64,000 nucleotides of DNA from Endozoicomonas euniceicola (GTDB lineage Bacteria; Pseudomonadota; Gammaproteobacteria; Pseudomonadales; Endozoicomonadaceae): positions 3,907,001-3,971,000 of the forward strand of contig NZ_CP103300.1 of NCBI RefSeq assembly GCF_025562755.1, written 5' to 3'. The notes beneath the pieces are model-generated. The model saw nothing but the letters and a program-made list of their open reading frames with translations. It had not been told where the DNA came from and searched no databases. Positions 8,860-17,161 of this stretch are shown here, piece after piece (position 1 is the stretch's first letter; every line of letters starts with the position of its first letter). Position numbers and translations under genes: made by a program.

Positions 8860-11688
8860 ATGGGCAAAAAAAATAACGCTCCAGTCTTTGTGTTTTCAAA
8901 AAAAATGTTGGCAGTGGTGTTTCTGCTGTGGCTGGCTGCCATGGTGGACAGCGCCCGTGGAGAATGGGTAACACCAGCTTCTGTACATCAGGGCGGGATT
9001 GCCCATGTTGCTTCAAGGCTCTGGCTTCAGCAACAACCCGTGCTTAAATCCGCTATGGATGAAAAAGTTGCGGTTTCAAAAAGATCGGCAGCGGTGGTTA
9101 TTCTGGTAGAAGACGACGGTTTTAGTGTACTGGCCACTGAGCCGGCAGCCTTCACATGGCAGGATGCGTGTAATGCCACCACGCTTTCTGACATGAACCG
9201 GCATTTGCGCTGCCACGACCCCAATGCCCTGCTGACCGGGTTAAGAGCCACACTGCAGTTTAGTCACAGTGGGGAGTCTGTGCAGGTGACAGGGTTTGCG
9301 TCGGTTTTGCAGGTGCAGACCACCGGGGGAACAGACCTGGCCATTGCTCCTTTTCAGAGTGATAGCCCGGGTCTGCCCGACCAGCAATATGAACAACAGT
9401 ACAGAGCCATTCTGGAGTACCTGTCCCGGCAAAGGAGAAAGTCTGAAGAGATAGACCGGCGAACAAGATGCTGGACAAACGCTATGTCAAGGTTAGCCCC
9501 TGAAAAACCGGACGAAGTGTTAAGGCAGGAGCAGAAAATAAAGGAGCTGCGAGCGCCCGTCAGGTTCCATTACTCACTGGCACACCGTTCGGCCCCGCAG
9601 GATGAAACGTTCTGGTTTTTTACGGACAAGATGGAGGGAAGAAAAGTTGTGTTGACTCCCGACAATAATCTTTCTGCCTGCTCCCCTGTTTCCCTGCCAT
9701 CGGGGAGCATGGTTGACCTGTCTAATGGTTCCAAAAGAAATCCTCCACCCGTTGATAAACCAGCAGCTACGAAGAGCAAAAAAAGAAAACTCAGCACCAG
9801 TAATAGCGAGAGCCCGCAGAGTGTCACAAATCCGCAGACCGAGGGTTATCCCGTGATACCGGATATCCCCATAAAACAGGAAGAAAATGTCATTGAATTT
9901 GGTGAAAGAAAAGTCTTGACAAGTGCTGAACTGTTTATCATCAAGCCAGAAAGCGGTATTACCAGAAAACCGCCAGAACCGCCTTTCAAAACAAATTGCA
10001 AGATTCTGGGTGCCCCGGCATTCTGGAAACTTTTTACTAAGAAAAAGCGACAGCAACTGAAAAACAGGATATTGGAATATATTAATAAAACCAATGAAGA
10101 AAGAGAGGCGCACATCGAAGGCCTGGTCAGAGAGGTGCGGTACGAGGCAAACGAGGGCGACCCTTACCAGGCTCTGGACGGGCAAAGGCATGTGGTAGCC
10201 GCCAAAAAACTGTCCAAGGGTGCTGTACTGGGACATTACCGGGGCTCTCTCTGGTTGATAGATGAGAATGCCCCGTCTCCGGAGTGTGGTACATTAGACC
10301 AGCAAATATCCTATTCCGTTAACTGTGACTACAAAGGAGAAGAAGCCACGGATGATTGTCAGGAAATGTACTGGCTTTCAGGTTATGACGACGGCAATAT
10401 TTTTTCCTGTGTTAACGACTGTACCGTCACCAGCAATGCCGACGACAATACCGGTACTTTAGAGCCAAACGTCAGTTTCATTATTGTTTATATGGATGAT
10501 TTCCCCGTGGTTATGGTCGTGACAACAGAGGATATCCCGGAGGGCAAAGGACTCTGGCTGAGCTATGGAAAACCTTACTGGGACTATAAAAACGAACCGG
10601 TTGTGGTGCCCGACGGTGATGACGGTCATAGCGGAGCCGGAGCAAAAAACAAAAAACACGTGTGTGATGTGTGTGGAAAGAAGTTTGCTCGCTCCATACA
10701 CCTCATAGTACACAAGCGCACCCACACCGGAGAGAAGCCTTATGAGTGCGATGTGTGTCAAAAGAGATTTGTTAACTCCGGAAACTTGGCAGCACACAGG
10801 CTCAGACACACCGGGGAAAAGCCTCATGAGTGCGATCTGTGTCAAAAGAGATTTGCCTGCTCCAGTAACTTCGTAAGACACAGGCGCACCCACACCGGGG
10901 CGAAGCCTTATGAGTGCGATGTGTGTAAAAAGATATTTACTCAATCCGGAGACCTCATAAGACACAAACGCACCCACACCGGAGAGAAGCCTTATAAGTG
11001 CGATGTGTGTGAAAAGGGATTTTCTGCTTCTGGAAACTTAGCAACACACAGGCGTAGCCACACCGGGGAGAAGCCTTATGAGTGCGATAAGTGCCAAAAG
11101 AGATTTACTCGATCCGGAAACCTCATAAGACACAAGCGCAGCCACACCGGAGAGAAGCCTTATGAGTGCGATGTGTGTCAAAAGGGATTTGCTTACTCCA
11201 GTAACCTCTTAAGACATCAGCGTACCCACACCGGGGCGAAGCCTCATGAGTGCGATGTGTGTAAAAAGATATTTACTCAATCAGGAGACCTCATAAGACA
11301 CAAACGCACCCACACCGGAGAGAAGCCTTATAAGTGCGATGTGTGTCAAAAAGGATTTGCTGTTTCCGGAAACTTAGCAAAACACAGGCTCATACACACA
11401 GGAGAGAAGCCTTATGAGTGCGATAAGTGCCAAAAGAGATTTATTCGATCCGGAAACCTCATAAGACACAAGCGCAGCCACACCGGGGAGAGGCCTTATG
11501 AGTGCGATAAGTGCCAAAAGAGATTTACTCAATCCGAAGACCTCATAAGACACAAGCGCACCCACACCGGAGAGAAGCCTTATGAGTGCAATGTGTGTCA
11601 AAAGAGATTTGCTCTTTCCAGTAACCTCTCAAAACACAAGCGCACCCAACACAAGAACCTTCCAACAGAGCAACCGCCACAGCAATAG
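8860..11688 (+). CDS. PRDM-like protein with the longest array: PR/SET domain and twelve C2H2 zinc fingers
   Basis: 942 residues. It has the same N-terminal hydrophobic segment, KSKKRKL motif (with the shortest Ser-Thr run, KLSTSNSES) and SET-like domain. Twelve tandem fingers follow, helix residues RIHV, NGNA, CSNR, QGDR, AGNT, RGNR, YSNR, QGDR, VGNK, RGNR, QEDR, LSNK. Several helices (QSGDLIR, RSGNLIR) resemble known Zif268-type helices used for GCA- and GAG-like triplets, so sequence-specific DNA binding is credible. The finger order QGDR, then A/V-G-N, then RGNR occurs twice (fingers 4-6 and 8-10), which suggests internal duplication of a three-finger block. Linkers are mostly TGEKP, with TGAKP and TGERP variants. 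Confidence 0.88.
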   Translation: MGKKNNAPVFVFSKKMLAVVFLLWLAAMVDSARGEWVTPASVHQGGIAHVASRLWLQQQPVLKSAMDEKVAVSKRSAAVVILVEDDGFSVLATEPAAFTWQDACNATTLSDMNRHLRCHDPNALLTGLRATLQFSHSGESVQVTGFASVLQVQTTGGTDLAIAPFQSDSPGLPDQQYEQQYRAILEYLSRQRRKSEEIDRRTRCWTNAMSRLAPEKPDEVLRQEQKIKELRAPVRFHYSLAHRSAPQDETFWFFTDKMEGRKVVLTPDNNLSACSPVSLPSGSMVDLSNGSKRNPPPVDKPAATKSKKRKLSTSNSESPQSVTNPQTEGYPVIPDIPIKQEENVIEFGERKVLTSAELFIIKPESGITRKPPEPPFKTNCKILGAPAFWKLFTKKKRQQLKNRILEYINKTNEEREAHIEGLVREVRYEANEGDPYQALDGQRHVVAAKKLSKGAVLGHYRGSLWLIDENAPSPECGTLDQQISYSVNCDYKGEEATDDCQEMYWLSGYDDGNIFSCVNDCTVTSNADDNTGTLEPNVSFIIVYMDDFPVVMVVTTEDIPEGKGLWLSYGKPYWDYKNEPVVVPDGDDGHSGAGAKNKKHVCDVCGKKFARSIHLIVHKRTHTGEKPYECDVCQKRFVNSGNLAAHRLRHTGEKPHECDLCQKRFACSSNFVRHRRTHTGAKPYECDVCKKIFTQSGDLIRHKRTHTGEKPYKCDVCEKGFSASGNLATHRRSHTGEKPYECDKCQKRFTRSGNLIRHKRSHTGEKPYECDVCQKGFAYSSNLLRHQRTHTGAKPHECDVCKKIFTQSGDLIRHKRTHTGEKPYKCDVCQKGFAVSGNLAKHRLIHTGEKPYECDKCQKRFIRSGNLIRHKRSHTGERPYECDKCQKRFTQSEDLIRHKRTHTGEKPYECNVCQKRFALSSNLSKHKRTQHKNLPTEQPPQQ

Positions 11689-11738
11689 TCTACACTCCCG
11701 CCAAAATCACCCAATAGCCCAATTCCACGGACACCACA

Positions 11739-14252
11739 ATGGGCAAAAAAAATAACGCTCCAGTCTTTGTGTTTTCAAAAAAAAGGTTGGCAGTGGTGTT
11801 TCTGCTGTGGCTGGCTGTCATGGTGGACAATACCCGTGGAGAATGGGTAACACCAGCTTCTGTACATCAGGGGGGGATTGCCCATGTTGCTTCAAGGCTC
11901 TGGCTTCAGCAGCAACCCTTGCTTAAATCCGCTATGGATGAAAAAGTCGCGGTTTCAAAAAGATCGGCAACGGTGGTTATCCTGGTAGAAGACGACGGTT
12001 TTAGTGTACTGGCCACTGAGCCGGTAGTTTTCACATGGCAGGATGCGTGTAATGCCACCACGCTTTCCGACATGAACCGGCATCTGCGCTGCCACGACCC
12101 CAATGCCCTGCTGACCGGGTTAAGAGCCACACTGCAGTTTAGTCACAGTGGGGAGTCTGTGCAGGTGACCGGGTTTGCGTCGGTTTTGCAGGTGCAGACC
12201 ACCGGGGGAACAGACCTGGCCCTTGCTCCCTTTCAGAGTGATAGCCCGGGTCTGCCCGACCAGCAATATGAACAACAATACAGAGCCATTCTGGAGTACC
12301 TGTCCCGGCAAAGGAGAAAGTCTGAAGAGATAGACCGGCAAACAAGATGCTGGACAAACGCTATGTCAAGGTTAGCCCCTGAAAAACCGGACGAAGTGTT
12401 AAGGCAGGAGCAGAAAATAAAGGAGCAGCGAGCGCCCGTCAGGTTCCATTACTCACTGGCACACCGTTCGGCCCCGCAGGATGAAACGTTCTGGTTTTTT
12501 ACGGACAAGATGGAGGGAAGAAAAATTGTGCTGACTCCCGACAATAACCTTTCTGCCTGCTCCCCTGTTTCCCTGCCATCGGGGAGCATGGTTGACCTGT
12601 CCAATGGTTCCAAAAGAAATCCTCCACCCGTTGATAAACCAGCAGCTACGAAGAGCAAAAAAAGAAAACTCAGCACCAGCACCAGCACCAGTAATAGCGA
12701 GAGCCCGCAGAGTGTCACAAATCCGCAGACCGGGGGTTATCCCGTGATACCGGATATCCCCATAAAACAGGAAGAAAATGTCATTGAATTTGGTGAAAGA
12801 AAAGTCTTGACAAGTGCTGAACTGTTTATCATCAAGCCGGAAAGCGGTATTACCAGAAAACCGCCAGAACCGCCTTTCAAAACAAATTGCAAGATTCAGG
12901 GTGCCCCGGCATTCTGGAAACTTTTTACTAAGAAAAAGCGACAGCAACTGGAAAACAGGATATTGGAATATATTAATAAAACCAATGAAGAAAGAGAGGC
13001 GCACATCGAAGGTCTGGTCAGAGAGGTGCGGTACGAGGCAAACGAGGACGACCCTTACCAGGCTCTGGACGGGCAAAAGCATGTGGTAGCCGCCAAAAAA
13101 CTATCCCGGGGTACTGTACTGGGACATTACCGGGGCTCTCTCTGGTTGATAGACGAGAATGCCCCGTCTCCGGAGTGTGGTACGTTAGACCAGCAAATAT
13201 CCTATTCCGTTAACTGTGACTACAAAGAAGAAGGAGAAGAAGCCACGGATGATTGTCAGGAAATGTACTGGCTTTCAGGTTATGACGACGGCAATATTTT
13301 TTCCTGTGTTAACGACTGTACCGTCACCAGCAATGCCGACGACAATACCGGTACTTTAGAGCCAAACGTCAGTTTCATTATTGTTTATATGGATGATTTT
13401 CCCGTGGTTATGGTCGTGACAACGAAGTTTATCCCGGAGGGCAAAGGACTCTGGCTGAGCTATGGAGAAGCTTACTGGGACTATAAAAACGAACCGGTTG
13501 TGGTGCCCGACGGTGATGACGGTCATAGCGGAGCCAGGGCAAAAAACAAAAAACACGTGTGTGATGTGTGTGGAAAGAAGTTTGCTCATTTCGGAAACCT
13601 CGTAAGACACAAGCGCACCCACACCGGAGAGAAGCTTTATGAGTGCGATGTGTGTCAAAAGAGATTTGCTCGTTCCGGACACCTCGCAAGGCACAATCGC
13701 ATCCATACCGGAGAGAAGCCTTATGAGTGCAATGTGTGTGGAAGGGAGTTTGCTAATTCCGGAAACCTCGTAAAACACAAGCGCATCCATACCGGAGAGA
13801 AGCCTTATGAGTGCGATGTATGTCAAAAGGGATTTGCTGACTTCGGAAACTTAGCAGCACACAGGCTCATTCACACAGGGAAAAAGCCTCATGAGTGTGA
13901 TGTGTGTCAAAAGAAATTTAATCTATTCCATCATTTCATAGCACACAAGCGCATCCACACTGGGGAGAAGCCTTATGAGTGCGATGTGTGCCAAAAGAGA
14001 TTTACTCAATCCGGAGACCTCACAGTACACAAACGCACTCACACCAGGGAGAGGCCTTATGAGTGCGATGTGTGTCAAGAGAGATTTACTGCTGCCAAAA
14101 AATTAGCAAAACACAAGTACATCCAACACTCAGGGGAGAAACCTTATGAGTGCGATGTGTGTCAAATGAGATTTTCTTGGTCCAGTAACCTCAAAAGACA
14201 CAAGCGCACCCAACACAAGAACCTTCCAACAGAACAACCGCCACAGCAATAG
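11739..14252 (+). CDS. PRDM-like protein: export signal, NLS-like motif, PR/SET domain, eight C2H2 zinc fingers
   Basis: 837 residues and the last complete copy of the array. The body is conserved but carries its own substitutions in the SET region (LSRGTVLGHYRG for LSKGAVLGHYRG, LSYGEAYW for LSYGEPYW). Eight fingers follow with helix residues HGNR, RGHR, NGNK, DGNA, LHHA, QGDV, AKKK and WSNR; most combinations are found in no other copy. Finger 7 has a KYIQH ending and an SGEKPYE linker. The gene ends with the conserved tail and is followed at once by the remnant of another copy. Confidence 0.88.
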   Translation: MGKKNNAPVFVFSKKRLAVVFLLWLAVMVDNTRGEWVTPASVHQGGIAHVASRLWLQQQPLLKSAMDEKVAVSKRSATVVILVEDDGFSVLATEPVVFTWQDACNATTLSDMNRHLRCHDPNALLTGLRATLQFSHSGESVQVTGFASVLQVQTTGGTDLALAPFQSDSPGLPDQQYEQQYRAILEYLSRQRRKSEEIDRQTRCWTNAMSRLAPEKPDEVLRQEQKIKEQRAPVRFHYSLAHRSAPQDETFWFFTDKMEGRKIVLTPDNNLSACSPVSLPSGSMVDLSNGSKRNPPPVDKPAATKSKKRKLSTSTSTSNSESPQSVTNPQTGGYPVIPDIPIKQEENVIEFGERKVLTSAELFIIKPESGITRKPPEPPFKTNCKIQGAPAFWKLFTKKKRQQLENRILEYINKTNEEREAHIEGLVREVRYEANEDDPYQALDGQKHVVAAKKLSRGTVLGHYRGSLWLIDENAPSPECGTLDQQISYSVNCDYKEEGEEATDDCQEMYWLSGYDDGNIFSCVNDCTVTSNADDNTGTLEPNVSFIIVYMDDFPVVMVVTTKFIPEGKGLWLSYGEAYWDYKNEPVVVPDGDDGHSGARAKNKKHVCDVCGKKFAHFGNLVRHKRTHTGEKLYECDVCQKRFARSGHLARHNRIHTGEKPYECNVCGREFANSGNLVKHKRIHTGEKPYECDVCQKGFADFGNLAAHRLIHTGKKPHECDVCQKKFNLFHHFIAHKRIHTGEKPYECDVCQKRFTQSGDLTVHKRTHTRERPYECDVCQERFTAAKKLAKHKYIQHSGEKPYECDVCQMRFSWSSNLKRHKRTQHKNLPTEQPPQQ

Positions 14253-14335
14253 TCCACACTTCCGCCAAAATCATCCAATAGCCCAATTCTAATGACTCCG
14301 CAATGGGCAAAAAAATAACGCTTCAGTCTTTGCGC
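14253..14335 (+). pseudogene. 5' remnant of another PRDM-like gene copy
   Basis: After the stop of the preceding gene the usual 50-bp spacer is repeated in slightly diverged form, followed by ATGGGCAAAAAAATAACGCT, which matches the first codons of the family except for one missing A in the poly-A run (frameshift). Similarity stops after about 33 coding bases, at roughly 14335, where unrelated sequence adjoining the 3' end of the peptidase gene begins. The array therefore once extended further and was cut by a deletion or rearrangement here. An open frame continues to 14518 but overlaps the peptidase gene on the other strand and is not believed. Confidence 0.75.
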
Positions 14336-14383
14336 ATCAGAGCAGGACTGTCCCTGGCACTCATGCTCTTGTCAGTGCTGTTG

Positions 14384-17071
14384 TCAATTCAAAATCGTGT
14401 CCTTGCTTTCTTCATCGCGACTCAGCCGTTCTTCCTCATCTTCCTGAGTTTCAAAATCCTCATCTTCATTAATAGGTATCACTTCATTAAGACTGAAACG
14501 TACCGTAGCCGGAGTTGAGTAGTTGGGGACATTGTCATAACTGAACACCGAGTAATATTTGGCAATGTTCGGGTTACCAAAGTCGTCCAGTGTGTATTCG
14601 TCTTTGCCGCCATAGAGTTTTACACCGTCCAGTGGTGAGCGGGGTGGATGGAAACGGTTCCGAACCACATAGCAACCAACAAAATCCGGGTCGTCTGGCT
14701 GTTTCCAGGTCAACCGGACCCGACCGGAATCTCTGTCCAGGGTGGCTGTCAGCTCTGTGGGTGCTGTCAGAGGTTTTTTGCGGCGCTCAATGTATTTGAT
14801 CACCAGCTTTGCCTGCCAGTTCTCGCCTTTTCCATGCCAGTCGATAATGGCGTTGCGCTCCTGACTGGGAGTCGTTGGTCGTACAATCAGGTAGACCGGC
14901 ATGTTGCGGCTGTGTAGTTGCTCCAGAATTTGACGACAGTAGCTGTCGAACATAAAGCAGTGAGCCGGGTTTGCTTTCAGGTCGGTATTGCTGACTTCAT
15001 AGCCTATGTACTCAATCTGCTGGCGGTTCAGAACATCGTCATAAGCCATTTCTTCCAGCTCGGCCATCTCAATGGTAAAGCGGATATCCTTGCGGGTTTG
15101 CAGCCGGTTTTTTGCTTTCAGCTCTACATAGGCTTCTGTAACAACGGTTTTTTCCGGGTCCGGCAGCTGATCAAGGTTGAAGCTGAGGTGTCCGTAAACT
15201 TTATCGCCATGACTGTCGAAGCCCGACTTCAGCTCTCCTTCTACGACCTTCTCACGGGCAATCGTGTGCAGATTTTCCGGCTCAAGGTTAAGCTGCTGAC
15301 TGGCCCGGGTATAGATGATTTCAAGGTTGGGGCGATAGTGGATGCCTGCGCCAAAACGACCGTAACCGATATCAAACTGCATCATCTGGGAATCATGCCC
15401 CCTGGGCAGGGTAGACGGGCCTTCAATCCGCAGAATGATACGACCGGAGGCAACCTGTTGTTGCAGGATGCGTCGTTCAGTGCCGGTGAAATCCCATTCA
15501 GTCCATATTCCCTGGGTCAGCCGGTCGGAGGGAATCGCATCTCCCAGTGTCTGAATAACCGTGGCACTGGCAATTTGTTCGTAACTGGTGAGGTCGCTGA
15601 TTTCACTGGCATCAAGAATGGAGACTGACCACTCACCGTACTTTTCGATCTTGGCGTTAACCCGGTTCATTGGATAAAGCGAGAAGCGGGCGGTTTTAAT
15701 GTGGGTATCCGCAGGCAGATTTTCCAGGTTATAGGCAATAACCCCCAGACAGTGACCTTTATTCCGGTTCACGCCAACGAACAATGAGTTATAGCCAAAA
15801 TGTTTGCTGTTCAGCGAAGGCGTCTTTTCGCCCACATAACCGACATCGGACCGGGCCGGGAACAGGGTGTGTGAAAATTCATCGTCAGCCAGCAGTGTTT
15901 TCAGTTTCAGGGCTGGCGTAAAAGGTGACTTGATGCCGCTGGCCCGGTCGACGGCCCTGACCGTGTAAAAATAACGCTGGCCGCTGTTAAGCTGAATATC
16001 CCGGTGGGAATGGGCGCGGGTGATGGCAACGCGATTAGCATTGGTGCAGGGGTGTTTGGGGGAAGGGGTTCGGTAAATTTCAAAAAAACAGTCGGACTGG
16101 CTTTCATGCTCCCATTTCAAATGGACCTCGTTCATGCCAATCTGTTCTGCGAGAAAGCCAGAGACTCTGGCCGGAGCCTTTGGCGAATAATTGATGGCAG
16201 ACTCCAGGGCGTACAGAACCGCAGGTATGTTTTCATCCACGCTCTGTTTCATATTGATCAGGTAGTCGGGAATGTTTCGGGTGCCAACTTCTACGACGGT
16301 GGCAAGAATGCCCCTGTTGTAATAATATTCACGACCACTGCCGTTTATCAGATTGAGTGGTGGCTTGCCCCGGTGGATACCATACTGGCGACCCGTTACC
16401 TTGCTGATTTCACTGGCCATATTGGCGCAGAGCTGATTCAGGTCGGTGCCTTCTATCTCTTCTTCGTGATTGAACTTGTGCGCCGGAAAGAAAACATTGC
16501 CCTGAGAATGGTAATCCAGAGAAACGGTGATGTTGGGGTGTTGGTCGACAAACTCTTTTATCGCCCGGGTTTCCGGCTCTGAAAAGGGTTCGGGGCCGCC
16601 GTAAATATTGGAGCTGGTATCCAGGCCTTTGCGAAACCGAACGGAGAAGTTACGGTTCAGGTCCACGCCAAAAGTGCCATCGCCATTGTCCCTGCGGTTT
16701 TTCCGCCAGAAAGAGAAGTGACGGCGGGAATACTCAAACCCGTCAGGGTTCAGGCAGGGAACCATATAAAGTGTGTTGCGGGTCAGTGCGTTAAATAGTT
16801 TGGGGTTGGTTTTGTAGTGGTCGATGACATACTGGATAAACTGTGTGGCCAGCTCGATGCCTATCCACTCCCTGGCGTGGATGGTGCCTGTGTAGAGCAA
16901 AGCCGGTTTTTCATTGGCGTAGGCGACATCGTTAGAAATGGTCACCAGCATGATCGGGCGGCCTTCCCAGGTTTCACCAATACTTTGCAGGCGGATCAGG
17001 TCGGGGTACTCCCCCATGGCCTTATTGAGAAACTCGATGGTTTCCTGGTACGAAATATATTGCTGTTTCAT
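14384..17071 (-). CDS. M14-family zinc carboxypeptidase with C-terminal fibronectin-like region
   Basis: 895 residues. The first 300 residues are a complete M14 peptidase domain: zinc ligands H65 and E68 in GTIHAREW, the third ligand H188 in SLDYHSQG, the Asn-Arg substrate pair in VDLNRNF (about 139-140) and the catalytic Glu in VVEVGTRN (about 261). The family removes C-terminal residues from peptides. Fibronectin type III-like segments follow (from about 300 and near 770-860), around a middle region I cannot assign. There is no evident signal peptide, so it is probably cytoplasmic or exported by another route. It lies 90 bp downstream of two ATP-grasp ligase genes on the same strand. The acidic C-terminus (EDEDFETQEDEEE) is unusual. 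Confidence 0.85.
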   Translation of the reverse strand: MKQQYISYQETIEFLNKAMGEYPDLIRLQSIGETWEGRPIMLVTISNDVAYANEKPALLYTGTIHAREWIGIELATQFIQYVIDHYKTNPKLFNALTRNTLYMVPCLNPDGFEYSRRHFSFWRKNRRDNGDGTFGVDLNRNFSVRFRKGLDTSSNIYGGPEPFSEPETRAIKEFVDQHPNITVSLDYHSQGNVFFPAHKFNHEEEIEGTDLNQLCANMASEISKVTGRQYGIHRGKPPLNLINGSGREYYYNRGILATVVEVGTRNIPDYLINMKQSVDENIPAVLYALESAINYSPKAPARVSGFLAEQIGMNEVHLKWEHESQSDCFFEIYRTPSPKHPCTNANRVAITRAHSHRDIQLNSGQRYFYTVRAVDRASGIKSPFTPALKLKTLLADDEFSHTLFPARSDVGYVGEKTPSLNSKHFGYNSLFVGVNRNKGHCLGVIAYNLENLPADTHIKTARFSLYPMNRVNAKIEKYGEWSVSILDASEISDLTSYEQIASATVIQTLGDAIPSDRLTQGIWTEWDFTGTERRILQQQVASGRIILRIEGPSTLPRGHDSQMMQFDIGYGRFGAGIHYRPNLEIIYTRASQQLNLEPENLHTIAREKVVEGELKSGFDSHGDKVYGHLSFNLDQLPDPEKTVVTEAYVELKAKNRLQTRKDIRFTIEMAELEEMAYDDVLNRQQIEYIGYEVSNTDLKANPAHCFMFDSYCRQILEQLHSRNMPVYLIVRPTTPSQERNAIIDWHGKGENWQAKLVIKYIERRKKPLTAPTELTATLDRDSGRVRLTWKQPDDPDFVGCYVVRNRFHPPRSPLDGVKLYGGKDEYTLDDFGNPNIAKYYSVFSYDNVPNYSTPATVRFSLNEVIPINEDEDFETQEDEEERLSRDEESKDTILN

Positions 17072-17161
17072 AGGGTCACAGGCTCGTTATTCTTGGGATC
17101 AGAACATAGGCATCTGTGATGCCTCTGTTCTGTTGTCCTGAACCAAAAACGACAAATGACG

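Noticed and set aside
1..14335. Host (animal) DNA contamination as the source of the zinc-finger genes
   Set aside because: The genes lack introns, have bacterial-type export signals, contain an IS4 element with a target duplication in their spacer and join bacterial genes directly; a chimeric assembly cannot be fully excluded without reads.
14303..14518. 71-codon open frame starting at the array remnant
   Set aside because: Starts in the remnant but is frameshifted relative to the family and mostly overlaps the M14 peptidase gene on the other strand.
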